From CBDEGU01 sp965238045 (GTDB taxonomy: Bacteria > Acidobacteriota > Terriglobia > Bryobacterales > UBA6623): a stretch of 64,000 nucleotides of DNA. Below, in pieces: positions 45,803 through 54,537 of the stretch. Below the pieces are notes generated by a model. That model ran no database searches. It was not told the DNA's origin and worked only from the letters and a program-made list of their open reading frames with translations. The position numbers and the translations under genes are program-made. The stretch lies in NCBI GenBank assembly GCA_965238045.1, contig CBDEGU010000011.1, forward strand, positions 620,001-684,000, given 5' to 3'. The number at the start of each line of letters is the position of its first letter. Positions within the stretch are counted from its first letter, which is position 1.

Positions 45803-47062
45803 ATGGCGAACTCAATCGATTCGCGGGCTCTCGCTCGCAGGAACTTTCTCAGAACCGCGGCTGGCGCCGCTCTTATGAGCGGTCTGGCCGCGCCCGCTTC
45901 CCTCCATGGCCAAGAATCCGCGGTGAATTCTGGCAAGCTCAAGATCGTTTCAGTAGAAGCCTTCCCTGTCCGGCTATGGAAAGGCGCCCGTCGGAGCGGG
46001 AAGCCTGCATTCAAGTCGGATTTTGATATCGCCCGCTGGCGCTATCGCGGCCCGTTCGCGCAACTGGGCAGTGCGATCGTTGTTGTGATTCGAACCCGCG
46101 AGGGTATTAGCGGTTACGGGCTCGGCGGCGGCGGAACCGTTTCGGCCGAAATCATTGGTGGTCATCTGCGGCATCTGCTGATCGGCGCCAATCCGCTCAA
46201 CATCGAGTTGCTCTGGGATCAGATGTACACCTCAGCGAACGCCTACGGCCGGCGCGGTGTGTTCGTGATGGCTCTCAGCGGCGTTGACAATGCCCTTTGG
46301 GACATCTTGGGAAAGTACTCCAGGCAGCCGGTCTATCGCCTGCTCGGTGGTACGACAAAGGATAAGATCCCGGCTTACTTCACCAGCATGCGTCCGGAAG
46401 AAGGGCTTGCTCTCGGTTTTCAGCATTTCAAGATGCCGATACGGGATGGGGTTGCCGAAGGGCGCCAGGGGATGGAGAGAATCAGAGACCTGCTGAAACG
46501 GGCTCGCACGACGATCGGCCCGGTGAAATCCTTGATGATCGACTGCGGCTCGCGCTGGGACGATGTGGACTACACCATCGAGATGGCCAGACGCCTCGAG
46601 CAGGTCGGCCTCTACTGGATCGAGGAGCCGCTCTCGCCGGACAATCTAACCGGCTACGCTGAGCTGGTCCGGGAGGTGAAGAGCAGCAAGATCGCAAGCG
46701 GCGAGCACGAGTATACGCGCTTTGGCTTCGCTGAATTGATTCGCCACAACGCGGTAGAGGTTCTGCAGCCGGACGTGAGCTGGTGCGGCGGCGTGACGTC
46801 GCTGCGCAAGATCGCCGCCATGGCCGCCGAGCACGATCTCGAATTCACACCCCACCGGGGCGGCAGCTTGTATGGACTCCCTCTTTCGTTGTCGTCTCCG
46901 CAATGCCGCTGGGCCGAGAGCTTTGGTACCGGCGACAACCGGGGAACGGAACTCATGCAGGCGATGACCGCCCCGTTCAAGAACGGTTTCTACTATCCGC
47001 CGGAGAAACCCGGCTTCGGGACTGAGATCACCGAGAGCCTAATCGAGAGCCATCGGCTGTGA
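45803..47062 (+). CDS. exported enolase-superfamily enzyme, L-rhamnonate dehydratase-like
   Basis: A 419-residue protein with a twin-arginine leader (ALARRNFLRTAAGAALMSGL), unusual for sugar-acid dehydratases. The enolase-superfamily metal ligands are readable: Asp247 (DCGSRWD), Glu274/275 (WIEEPLSPDN) and Glu301 (SGEHEYTRFGF); the base His351 lies in TPHRGGS. HEYTRFGF and QPDVSWCGGV are characteristic of rhamnonate dehydratases in the mandelate racemase group. It would dehydrate a sugar acid in the periplasm. Xylulokinase and an iron alcohol dehydrogenase elsewhere in the window hint at sugar-acid use but are not in one operon. Confidence 0.85.
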   Translation: MANSIDSRALARRNFLRTAAGAALMSGLAAPASLHGQESAVNSGKLKIVSVEAFPVRLWKGARRSGKPAFKSDFDIARWRYRGPFAQLGSAIVVVIRTREGISGYGLGGGGTVSAEIIGGHLRHLLIGANPLNIELLWDQMYTSANAYGRRGVFVMALSGVDNALWDILGKYSRQPVYRLLGGTTKDKIPAYFTSMRPEEGLALGFQHFKMPIRDGVAEGRQGMERIRDLLKRARTTIGPVKSLMIDCGSRWDDVDYTIEMARRLEQVGLYWIEEPLSPDNLTGYAELVREVKSSKIASGEHEYTRFGFAELIRHNAVEVLQPDVSWCGGVTSLRKIAAMAAEHDLEFTPHRGGSLYGLPLSLSSPQCRWAESFGTGDNRGTELMQAMTAPFKNGFYYPPEKPGFGTEITESLIESHRL

Positions 47063-47084
47063 CGACCTTGGCCGGTGGCGGCAG

Positions 47085-47267
47085 CTAACCCGCATTTCTC
47101 GCCACCTGACGGCCGAAGCACGCGACAGGCCCGCCAGTACTTCGTTGCGCTTGCTCGCCGTGCTCAACGTACCGGCAAGTACGCCTGCGCTCGTCAAGCG
47201 GCGCGCGCCTCGTACTGGCGGGCCTCTCACGCACTTCGCTTCGCCACGTGGTGAGAAAACGGGCTAA
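47085..47267. mobile_element. fold-back MITE copy A, IS1380-related ends
   Basis: About 183 bp with ends TAACCCGCATTTCTC and GAGAAAACGGGCTAA. The interior is one long imperfect palindrome; arms GGCCCGCCAGTAC (47128-47140) and its exact complement (47212-47224) are perfect. It is about 90 percent identical by eye to the inverted copy at 62446-62627, and its ends match those of the IS1380 element at 33102-34854. It lies between two convergent genes and has no coding capacity, as expected of a non-autonomous element. Confidence 0.75.
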
Positions 47268-47277
47268 CGAATCAAGA

Positions 47278-48417
47278 TCAGTAAATCTCCTGGTAGATTT
47301 TCAAGCAGTCCGCGGTGCTCACTGGCCGCGGATTGAATCGAGCGGTCCACTGCGATGAGGCCTCCTCGGCCCGCTTCGGCAACTCATCTTCAGCGATCCC
47401 GTAGTCAGACAGACGCCGGGGAATGGCCGACTTCTCGAGCATGCCGTCAACGACCCGGACCAGTTCCTCGCCTGGCTCGGCCCCTCCGCCCGAAGGACAC
47501 AGCTCTTCGTAGAGTTCTCCCGCACAAGCGATATTGAAGCGGATCACCGCCGGCAGCAGCATCCCCACAGCGGCGCCGTGAACGACCTGGTGATGCGCCG
47601 TGAGCGGATTCGCGCAGGAGTGAGCAATGCCGAGCATCGAATTTTCGATCGCCGTGCCGGCGAAGTTCGCGCCCAAGAGCATACCGGCGCGGGCATGCTC
47701 ATTCGAGGGTTCCTCCAGGACGCGTGGAAAACTCTCGCTGAGTAGCTGCCAGGCCCGCTGGGAGTACAGTCTCGAAAGGGGGTTGCGCTTGCTGGTCACC
47801 CAGGTTTCCAGAGCATGGCCGATGGCGTCGATGCCGGTGACGGCGGTGACATCCGCGGGCTGCGAAATAGTGATCGCCGGGTCGAGAATCGCAACCGCCG
47901 CCGCGGCCTTCGGGTCGCCGCAAGCCATCTTCTGGTGTGTTTCCGGGTCGGAGATCAGTGCAAACGACTGTGCTTCACTGCCGGTTCCCGCTGTCGTCGG
48001 GATGGCGATGAGCGGCAGCATCGCTTTCGCCGCCTTGCCACCGCCCCAGTAGTCCTGCATGCGGCCCCCATTGGTCAGCAGGAAGTTGATTCCCTTGGCG
48101 CAATCCATGGAACTGCCGCCGCCGAGTCCTATGATCAGATCGATTCCGTGCTGTTTGGCGAACGCGACCCCCTCTTCCACGTGGACCGAGGTCGGATTTT
48201 CTTCCACTCCGCGGAAGATGGCCGCGGAAAGACCTGCCTCTTCGAGAACTCGAACTGCCAGGGCCGGATAGCCCGCCGCGACAATGCCTGGGTCCGATAC
48301 GACCAGAGCACGCCGGCCACCGAGCGACTTCGCAATTTCGCCGGCCCGCGAGAGGGTCCCACCGCCGAAGACGACGCGCGTGCGGGGCTGGAAGTCGAAT
48401 GATGTGGAAGAGTACAT
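47278..48417 (-). CDS. iron-containing (group III) alcohol dehydrogenase
   Basis: A 379-residue protein; ATG at 48417 (a TTG precedes it). TRVVFGGGTLSRAGEIAKSL, VVSDPGIVAAG, LIIGLGGGSSMDCAKGINFL, IPTTAGTGSEAQSFALI, MDAIGHALETW-type ligands (here GIDAIGHALETWVTSKRNPL) and AHSCANPLTAHHQVVHGAAV show the Fe-ADH fold with Asp/His metal ligands. It oxidises or reduces small alcohols and aldehydes (lactaldehyde, propanediol, butanol types) with NAD(P). It is convergent with the rhamnonate-dehydratase-like gene, and MITE A separates them. The exact substrate is not readable. Confidence 0.9.
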   Translation of the reverse strand: MYSSTSFDFQPRTRVVFGGGTLSRAGEIAKSLGGRRALVVSDPGIVAAGYPALAVRVLEEAGLSAAIFRGVEENPTSVHVEEGVAFAKQHGIDLIIGLGGGSSMDCAKGINFLLTNGGRMQDYWGGGKAAKAMLPLIAIPTTAGTGSEAQSFALISDPETHQKMACGDPKAAAAVAILDPAITISQPADVTAVTGIDAIGHALETWVTSKRNPLSRLYSQRAWQLLSESFPRVLEEPSNEHARAGMLLGANFAGTAIENSMLGIAHSCANPLTAHHQVVHGAAVGMLLPAVIRFNIACAGELYEELCPSGGGAEPGEELVRVVDGMLEKSAIPRRLSDYGIAEDELPKRAEEASSQWTARFNPRPVSTADCLKIYQEIY

Positions 48418-48595
48418 CAAGGTAATTGCGGCGTTATCTGCGGCTCGCCGGTTCGCGGCACTGGTTTGCGAGAGTTGCTAAGTCCCAGGAGCGCCCAGCA
48501 TAGGCGCGGAAATTTAGAAATTTACGGGCGGCACTCCTGGGAACGCGGAATCGATTGTGGGTAAGTGAAGCTCTGCGCTGCCAGTCGCGCACTCG

Positions 48596-49690
48596 CTAGT
48601 AAACTCCGATCGCCGCTTTTGTATTCGTTTTGGAGAAAGGCCGCACGTTGCGCAATCCCGGCCACGGGTACAGCTCGATCGATGGCTCTCTTTCACATTC
48701 GTCTCTTTCGGGAAAACGCGGCATGAAGAATTCCTTGGTTAGCGTGGTCAGCAAGACGCGTCCCGTTGCGCCGTAATCCACGACCCGGTCCATGTCGTCG
48801 GGATCGACCACTTCACTCACGGCCCGCGGCTGCGGCGGATAGTAGATGATCGCGTAGTCATCCGCCGGATCAAACGGTTTGTGGCAGGCCAAGCCCATCA
48901 GAGTATTGCCATAGGTCGCCGCGAAGTAGGCGCCTTCGAGCAGTTCCTCGCGGGCGAAGCGGTGGAACTGCGGCGTCATCTCGGTGCCGCCGCAAAACAC
49001 GCCCGTGATCCCCATGTCTTTCAGCGACACGCGTTCGGCTAGGGCATCGAGCAGCTTCGGCGTCGTGAACAGGCATTTCACGTTCGGATGGTTTTCGAGC
49101 ACCACCAGAGCCTGGTCGATGCAGTGTTTCTTGTAGGCTTCCGCCTCCTTGATGTCGCCTCGCTTCAGAAGCTTCACCACCCAGCGGGGATCGAGATCGA
49201 CTTGGAAGCATATGCCGCCTCGAATTTGTGCCAAGTGTTCAATCGCCAGCCGCAGCCGCCGCGGACCGCTGGGGCCGAGTTCGAGCCAGTCCGAACCGGG
49301 CGGGAAGAACTCGTCCGGCAACGTTTTGCTGAACTCCGAGTAATCGATTCGGAAGTCCTCGATGTTGATGCGCATCTTGGGCACGCCGGTCGTGCCGCCG
49401 GTCTCGAAGACATAGATCGGCTTGTCCTTGTACGCCTTGGGAACCCAGCGGCGCACCGGGCCGCCACGCAGCCACTCGTCCTGGAAGAAACCAAACTTGC
49501 GAAGGTCGCCGAAACCGTGAATTTCCTTGCGCGGATCCCAATCAAGCTGCGAGGCATAGTCGAGCCAGAACGGACAACCGGTTTCAGGATCAAAATGCCA
49601 GGCGACGATCTCGCGCACGTGGGCGTCAAGCTTCTCGCTGGCGTCGTCCATTTTCTGTTGAAGAGAAGGGGAGAATTCAGTGGTTGCCAT
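48596..49690 (-). CDS. ANL-superfamily (phenylacetate-CoA-ligase-like) adenylate-forming enzyme, short form
   Basis: A 364-residue protein. VFETGGTTGVPKMRI is the AMP-binding P-loop, and CLFTTPKLLDALAERVSL, GVFCGGTEMTPQF, YFAATYGNTLMG and YGATGRVLLTTLTKEFFMPR are A-motifs of the PaaK/F390-synthetase branch. Full ligases of this branch are about 430-450 residues; here the C-terminal lid after FPERDEC is very short, ending NTKAAIGVY, so the second half reaction may be lost or supplied by a partner. No signal peptide. Transcribed with no obvious operon partner. The carboxylate substrate is unknown. Confidence 0.72.
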   Translation of the reverse strand: MATTEFSPSLQQKMDDASEKLDAHVREIVAWHFDPETGCPFWLDYASQLDWDPRKEIHGFGDLRKFGFFQDEWLRGGPVRRWVPKAYKDKPIYVFETGGTTGVPKMRINIEDFRIDYSEFSKTLPDEFFPPGSDWLELGPSGPRRLRLAIEHLAQIRGGICFQVDLDPRWVVKLLKRGDIKEAEAYKKHCIDQALVVLENHPNVKCLFTTPKLLDALAERVSLKDMGITGVFCGGTEMTPQFHRFAREELLEGAYFAATYGNTLMGLACHKPFDPADDYAIIYYPPQPRAVSEVVDPDDMDRVVDYGATGRVLLTTLTKEFFMPRFPERDECEREPSIELYPWPGLRNVRPFSKTNTKAAIGVY

Positions 49691-49821
49691 CTGTTAGTAC
49701 CGACACTAGGAACGGACAAATATGGACGGGCTAGCCAGCTCGAAGAGCACCGGCGCCCTGGGGAGTCGGGTTTCGCGTCGCGGCCCCGCCCGAGCCCTCG
49801 CGCAAAGCAATCCCGTTGACT

Positions 49822-51252
49822 CTATTTCTCCGCGATCGCGTATACATGAGAGCGGGTCATGATAAACAGTGTTCCGTTGGCGACGACCGGAGTGCTGTAA
49901 ATCGTGTTGCCGAAGTTGATCTCCGACAAAACCTCTTTGACTCTTCCGGTCTTAATCACGGTCAAGTCGCCGTCCTCGTCGCCGATCAGTACTTTGCCGT
50001 CCACAACATAGGGCGAACCCCAGACGGCGGCGAGCATGTCGTGCTCCCACAGCAGCTTGCCCGTCTCCAGGTCCAGGGCATGCAGGAAGCCGCTGAAGTT
50101 CGCCGCGTAGACGATCTCGTCTTCAATGGCGACGGTCGAAATCGTGCGCCGAAAATCATGATGCCAGATCACGCCTGATTTCGTCACGTCCCCTTTCTTG
50201 GTTCCGTCGATGACCCACAGATGACCGACGCCCTCTCCATGTTCGGGGTCCTGTCCCACGGCCACGAAAACCTTGTCGTCGTAGATTACCGGCGTCGCGA
50301 TGATGTTATTACGGTCGCCGCGGCCCTGCTTCCATTCCGAAGCCTTCGGGTTGGCGTCGAATTGCCAAATAGGCTGTCCGGTCTTGGGTTGGAAGCTCCG
50401 CAGCCAGCCGTCGCCGCCCGGGAAGATCACTTGCGCAACGCCGAGGATCTCTCCATACGCGGGCGAGGCCCACTGCCCGTGCAGAATCTGGTCGCCCGGA
50501 TCGCCGTTTTCCCATAGCACTTCGCCCGTGTGCCGGTTGATCGCCAAGAAACTCGGCGCCTCGGGGAAGGGGATGTTGACATGGCTTTCGTCGACGCCGT
50601 TCGAGGTGTTGACGTAGAGAATATCTCCGACAATGAGCGGCGAAGTCGCGGCCATGTTGTGGGGGAATACCGCCAGATCGTCATACATGTTCAGCGTCCA
50701 GATGACATCGCCGTCGATCTCGGAGGTATTCTCCTCGTCCTTAAAAGGGCCGTCATTTTCGCCATCGCGGAAACCTTCCACATCCAGCGCCATGACTTCG
50801 GCGCGGTTCGAGACGTAGTAGACGATGTTGTCCGCCACGGCCGGGGAAGAGCACACACCCTGCTCGGGCCAGTCGTTCACGCGGCCGGCCACGAGTTTTT
50901 TGTGCGTCATCTGCCATAGGAACCCGCCGTCGGATTCCCGAAAAGCCATCACCACGCCGCGGTCTCCGCCCAGCTTGGGGTTGCGCATCAGTTCGTTGTT
51001 GGTTCCCACGAACACCTTTCCGCCGGCGATCACCGGGTTCCCGTAGGACTGCGACCCCAGCTCGGCCACCCACTTGATATTTGTCTTGTCCTCGACACTC
51101 CAGGTGCGGGGGATGCCTTTCTCCTCGGAGGTCATGTTCCGCTCCGGAGTACCGCCCCACATCGGCCAGTCCGCCGCGAAAGCGGGCAGCAACCAAAAGA
51201 CGGGCAGTGACAAAACGGCGACCAACAGGATAGATCCGCGCATGGTTTTCAT
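49822..51252 (-). CDS. secreted PQQ-like beta-propeller protein
   Basis: A 476-residue protein with a signal peptide (ILLVAVLSLPVFWLLPAFAA). It has the repeated WD-like blades of PQQ-binding propellers: WPMWGGTPERNMTSEEKGIP, FRESDGGFLWQ, LAINRHTGEVLWENG, SFQPKTGQPIWQF, LDLETGKLLWEHDMLAA and GKVLIGDEDGDLTVI. The catalytic and calcium-binding residues of PQQ alcohol dehydrogenases are not apparent, so it belongs to the non-dehydrogenase BamB-like/quinoprotein-like group. It is 42 bases downstream of another propeller gene, forming an operon. Substrate unknown. Confidence 0.82.
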   Translation of the reverse strand: MKTMRGSILLVAVLSLPVFWLLPAFAADWPMWGGTPERNMTSEEKGIPRTWSVEDKTNIKWVAELGSQSYGNPVIAGGKVFVGTNNELMRNPKLGGDRGVVMAFRESDGGFLWQMTHKKLVAGRVNDWPEQGVCSSPAVADNIVYYVSNRAEVMALDVEGFRDGENDGPFKDEENTSEIDGDVIWTLNMYDDLAVFPHNMAATSPLIVGDILYVNTSNGVDESHVNIPFPEAPSFLAINRHTGEVLWENGDPGDQILHGQWASPAYGEILGVAQVIFPGGDGWLRSFQPKTGQPIWQFDANPKASEWKQGRGDRNNIIATPVIYDDKVFVAVGQDPEHGEGVGHLWVIDGTKKGDVTKSGVIWHHDFRRTISTVAIEDEIVYAANFSGFLHALDLETGKLLWEHDMLAAVWGSPYVVDGKVLIGDEDGDLTVIKTGRVKEVLSEINFGNTIYSTPVVANGTLFIMTRSHVYAIAEK

Positions 51253-51294
51253 GAGTGTAATTTTCCGCTGTAACGTCCTGCCCCAGGAAACTCT

Positions 51295-53490
51295 CTAGTT
51301 TCCGGCCGCGGTGACGGTGAAATTGTCATAGAAAATATCGGTCGTCGAATAGCCATAGATGCCGGGGCTGCCCTTGGCGTGCGGCAGCGGATCGGTGGCT
51401 TCGAGCGTCCACCCAACCGGCTCGGCTTCGCTCTTCTTCCAGACCTTGACGCGCACGGTCGAGCCACCCTCGCCCGGGTCCACGCGGACTTTCATGTGAT
51501 ACCAAACCTTGACCTGCCAGTCGAACGGAATCACTTTCGAAAACCGCTGCATCTCAGAGAACCAAGTCCGAATCATCAGCTTACGCCGCCCGCCCATCAT
51601 GGCCACCGTATAGCGGTGGGAGACCAGACCCATGTCGGGCTTGAATCGTCCCCGCTGGTCGGCCATCAGGTCGGCTTCCACGGTATAACCGCTGGCATCG
51701 GGGTCGCCAACATAAACCGTCGTCCGCCAACTGCGCCGGTTGCCCGAAGGCTTCTTGAGGACTTTGTTGCCTTCCAAGTTCGCGATTTGGAAGCGTCCGC
51801 GCGTGGCATTCCAGCCCGGCGGCACGGTTTTCTCCGCATAACTCTCGAAGTCTTCGGTGAACGGCGCCGCCGGACGCGCGCTCACCCGCGCCGCGGCCTT
51901 CAGCCCGCCCGCGGACGCGGTCAAAAGCCCGCCTTGGAAGGATACATCGGACGAGAGTTTCAATTCGCCCTTGGCCGAAACCGTGCCCTGCAGACCGTCG
52001 AGCGACCAGCTAGACTCGGTTTCGCCAATCAAACGGCCTTTGGCGTCGTAGGCGCGGGCGACGAATTTCTTGCTCGCCCCGGCGCTGAGAATCACCTCGG
52101 CCGGAAAGATCAGCAGTTGAGCCAGCGCGGCTCCAGCGGGCGCTTTGTTCGTGACAGCCGGAGCGGCGGAGGATTCGTTCGCCGATCGTTTCTCGCCGAT
52201 GGCGTAGAGGTTATTGTTCGTCAGCAAGAAGACGCGGCCGTTGGCGACCGCCGGGGAGCCGTTGATCTGCGTGGCGCTGCCGTCGGCGTTCTTGAACTCT
52301 TCCACGTCGAGCACTTCGGGTTCTTTTCGTCCGTTGAGCTTAAGGATGTGAAACTTGCCATCCACGTCGGCGACGTAGGCCTTGCCATCAGCAATGACCG
52401 GAGAGGCTTTCTGCGCGATGCCGAGATTGTGCAGCCAGAGCCGTTCCCCGGTCTTGACGTCAAACGCGGTGAGGTTGGCCGAGTTGTCGACGTGGTAGAG
52501 AATGCCTTCGTGGATCGCCGGCGAGGCGTACCCTCCGGTGAAGCCGTCCACATTCCAGGTCAGCTTCGGCTTGCCTCCGGCGGCCGCTCGCGAGTCCAGA
52601 TTGATGAGCCGTCCCATGGCGACGCTTTCATCGACATTTTCTTCACTGTGGGAAGCAAACACATGCGCGCCGTCGGCGACGACCGAGGAATTGATGCCGC
52701 GTTTGCTCAGCGGAAACGCCCAGACCTTTTTCCCCGTGGCCACTTGCAGGGCGTAGATGCCGCCGTCGCCGTTGCCGGTGATAAGAAGCCGCTCGCCGTT
52801 GACTTCACGAACGAGCGGCACCGAGTAGGTCGTGTCTTTGGGCGCGCCGCCCGGCGTGGCGACCCAGGCGATTTCACCGGTTGTCTTATCGAGCGCGAAG
52901 AAACGATGCCGGGGAATGAAGTTGCCGCCCCAGCCGGCGGTAAGAAAACTGACGATAAGCAAATTGCCGTCGATGAGCGGATCGACCGTGCGTCCGCCAA
53001 AACCCGAAATACGCCCGACCAGTTCACCGAACGAACGCGACCAGAGGACCTGGCCGTCGCGGTCGAAGCAGTGGACCATGCCCTCGACGCCATGCGAATA
53101 GACGTAACCGGTCTCGGGATCGCCGGCCAAGCTGGCCCAGCCGATCCGGTGGTGCGGAATGTCGGTTTGAAAGACGTTGTAGCGATAGTCCCAGCGAACC
53201 TTGCCCGTCTCTTCATCGACACAGACAACGCGTTCCCGCCATTTTTCAGGCGTGGCTGGATCCGAGAGGGTGATGACGCACACCCGCCCGTCGAGCACAA
53301 TCGGGGTCGAACGACCGCCAATGGGTGCCTTCCAGGCCAAGTTTTCGCCGCTCGCCGACCACGAATCGGGTAGACCCGTCTCGGCCGAGACGCCGTCGGA
53401 GTTCACCCCGCGCCAGGCCGGCCAGTCGGCGCTGGTCAGCAACATCGGACTGGTCAGCACCCATAAAACCACCGAAACGATAGACTTCAT
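51295..53490 (-). CDS. secreted PQQ-like beta-propeller protein with C-terminal jelly-roll domain
   Basis: About 731 residues from ATG 53490 (MKSIVSVVLWVLTSPMLLTS; the frame extends to 53514). N-terminal two thirds: a propeller (DWPAWRGVNSDGVSAETGLP, CVDEETGKVRWDYRYN, ALDKTTGEIAWVA, ALQVATGKKVWAFPL, AFDVKTGERLWLH). A linker domain (VILSAGASKKFVARAYDAKG, Big-2-like) is followed by a C-terminal concanavalin-like jelly roll (EDFESYAEKTVPPGWNATRG, STTDIFYDNFTV) as in DUF1080/LamG-type carbohydrate-binding proteins. It is the first gene of the propeller operon. It may bind or modify extracellular polysaccharide; enzyme activity is unproven. Confidence 0.82.
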   Translation of the reverse strand: MKSIVSVVLWVLTSPMLLTSADWPAWRGVNSDGVSAETGLPDSWSASGENLAWKAPIGGRSTPIVLDGRVCVITLSDPATPEKWRERVVCVDEETGKVRWDYRYNVFQTDIPHHRIGWASLAGDPETGYVYSHGVEGMVHCFDRDGQVLWSRSFGELVGRISGFGGRTVDPLIDGNLLIVSFLTAGWGGNFIPRHRFFALDKTTGEIAWVATPGGAPKDTTYSVPLVREVNGERLLITGNGDGGIYALQVATGKKVWAFPLSKRGINSSVVADGAHVFASHSEENVDESVAMGRLINLDSRAAAGGKPKLTWNVDGFTGGYASPAIHEGILYHVDNSANLTAFDVKTGERLWLHNLGIAQKASPVIADGKAYVADVDGKFHILKLNGRKEPEVLDVEEFKNADGSATQINGSPAVANGRVFLLTNNNLYAIGEKRSANESSAAPAVTNKAPAGAALAQLLIFPAEVILSAGASKKFVARAYDAKGRLIGETESSWSLDGLQGTVSAKGELKLSSDVSFQGGLLTASAGGLKAAARVSARPAAPFTEDFESYAEKTVPPGWNATRGRFQIANLEGNKVLKKPSGNRRSWRTTVYVGDPDASGYTVEADLMADQRGRFKPDMGLVSHRYTVAMMGGRRKLMIRTWFSEMQRFSKVIPFDWQVKVWYHMKVRVDPGEGGSTVRVKVWKKSEAEPVGWTLEATDPLPHAKGSPGIYGYSTTDIFYDNFTVTAAGN

Positions 53491-53514
53491 CTGGTACCGC
53501 CGTCGCGACGCCAT

Positions 53515-53846
53515 AAACTTCTCCCAGAGTGCCAGTTTAACAAAACGACACTTCCCAATCCGTCAGGATGAGCTAAGACAACGCTACGGAAACAGATGGG
53601 TGATGGCCCCGTGTTTCTTGTCTCGAATCTTCAGGAACCGGCCATCCTGGCAGCGGACGGCGCAATGCGGATATCGCGGAGGGATCTTCCCCCGGGCGGC
53701 GGAACGGGTGGCGGAAGGATGTAATCCGGGCTGGCCCCTCGCGTCGGCTCGGCTGGGGCCAGGGCGCAGCTTCGGGACGCACCGCTCCACCGCTGTGCAG
53801 CAGGCTGCGCCCATCCTGCAAAACACGCAAAGCGGGGCGAGGGAAG
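53515..53846. other. 332-base region without a confident gene
   Basis: All three minus-strand frames are open over most of it. One ends KIPPRYPHCAVRCQDGRFLK and then KHGAITHLFP at 53584, which has a protein-like look, but no ribosome site or known family supports it. Confidence 0.3.
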
Positions 53847-54206
53847 CTACTTGGACTCGGTGCCGCCGCTAGCGGACTTCGCCGGTTCTACCAATCGGCG
53901 ACAGCCGCCGCTTCGTCTGCCGCTGGTTCCGGCGCGCCCGCTGGGACGGGACGTGGAAATCCCTACTGGCACGCCGAGGCGCGGACCCCGAGAACCCTGA
54001 CCGGGCACCGTAATTCCTGGTCTGGAGAGGGGTCTCGAGGTGGATGTCGGCAGTCCGACCCGAGCCAGCCCCCTGGAGCCGGATTGCCCTCCGACCCGGG
54101 TTCCATTGAATGTTGGTTGGGAACCAAGCGAACCCGCGCCACCGAATTGGCCCAACGCAAGCGCTGGCAGGGCGGTAAGCATACAAGTAATCGTGAAAAG
54201 CCTCAT
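53847..54206 (-). CDS. small secreted Gly/Ser/Arg-rich protein
   Basis: A 119-residue protein. ATG 54206 is preceded by AAGGAGACCCT, a good ribosome site, and opens a clear signal peptide (MRLFTITCMLTALPALALG). The mature part is low-complexity (GSLGSQPTFNGTRVGGQSGS, STSRPLSRPGITVPGQGSRG) with no known fold and a basic C-terminus with one Cys. Small exported proteins of this kind are frequent in acidobacterial genomes, and their functions are unknown. It could alternatively be a secreted cationic peptide precursor. Confidence 0.55.
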   Translation of the reverse strand: MRLFTITCMLTALPALALGQFGGAGSLGSQPTFNGTRVGGQSGSRGLARVGLPTSTSRPLSRPGITVPGQGSRGPRLGVPVGISTSRPSGRAGTSGRRSGGCRRLVEPAKSASGGTESK

Positions 54207-54537
54207 AGGGTCTCCTTGACTTTTACTGGTTGCCAGCGTTCCGTCGCACGAAGGCGGCCAGTCGCCAGAATCCGCAAGGCATTGATTCTAAAAAGCTCCA
54301 TACGCGGCGTTGCTGGCCGAAATCCACCACCTGCGGGATAAAGACCACCAGGACAGCATTTCCGCGGCAGCCGGTTTCCAGACCGAAACGCTAGCCCGCC
54401 GTCTGCCCGGTAGGAGACTGCCCAGTACAATAAGACCTTCTGGAGCAAGTCCCGAGATTCTCCGGCGAGCACTTCAGCCTCGGAACGTCGCCGGGCCGCC
54501 GGAACCCTTTGCCGTACCCGCCGCGTCACACAAAGCA
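54207..54537. other. 331-base gap upstream of alanine racemase
   Basis: The racemase frame is open back to 54310, but without conserved sequence, so the start at 54538 is preferred. Nothing else is recognised here; the region should hold the divergent promoters of the small secreted protein and alr. Confidence 0.3.

Noticed and set aside
51379..53373. 664-codon plus-strand frame
   Set aside because: Antisense to the second beta-propeller protein; long because of high-GC codon bias.
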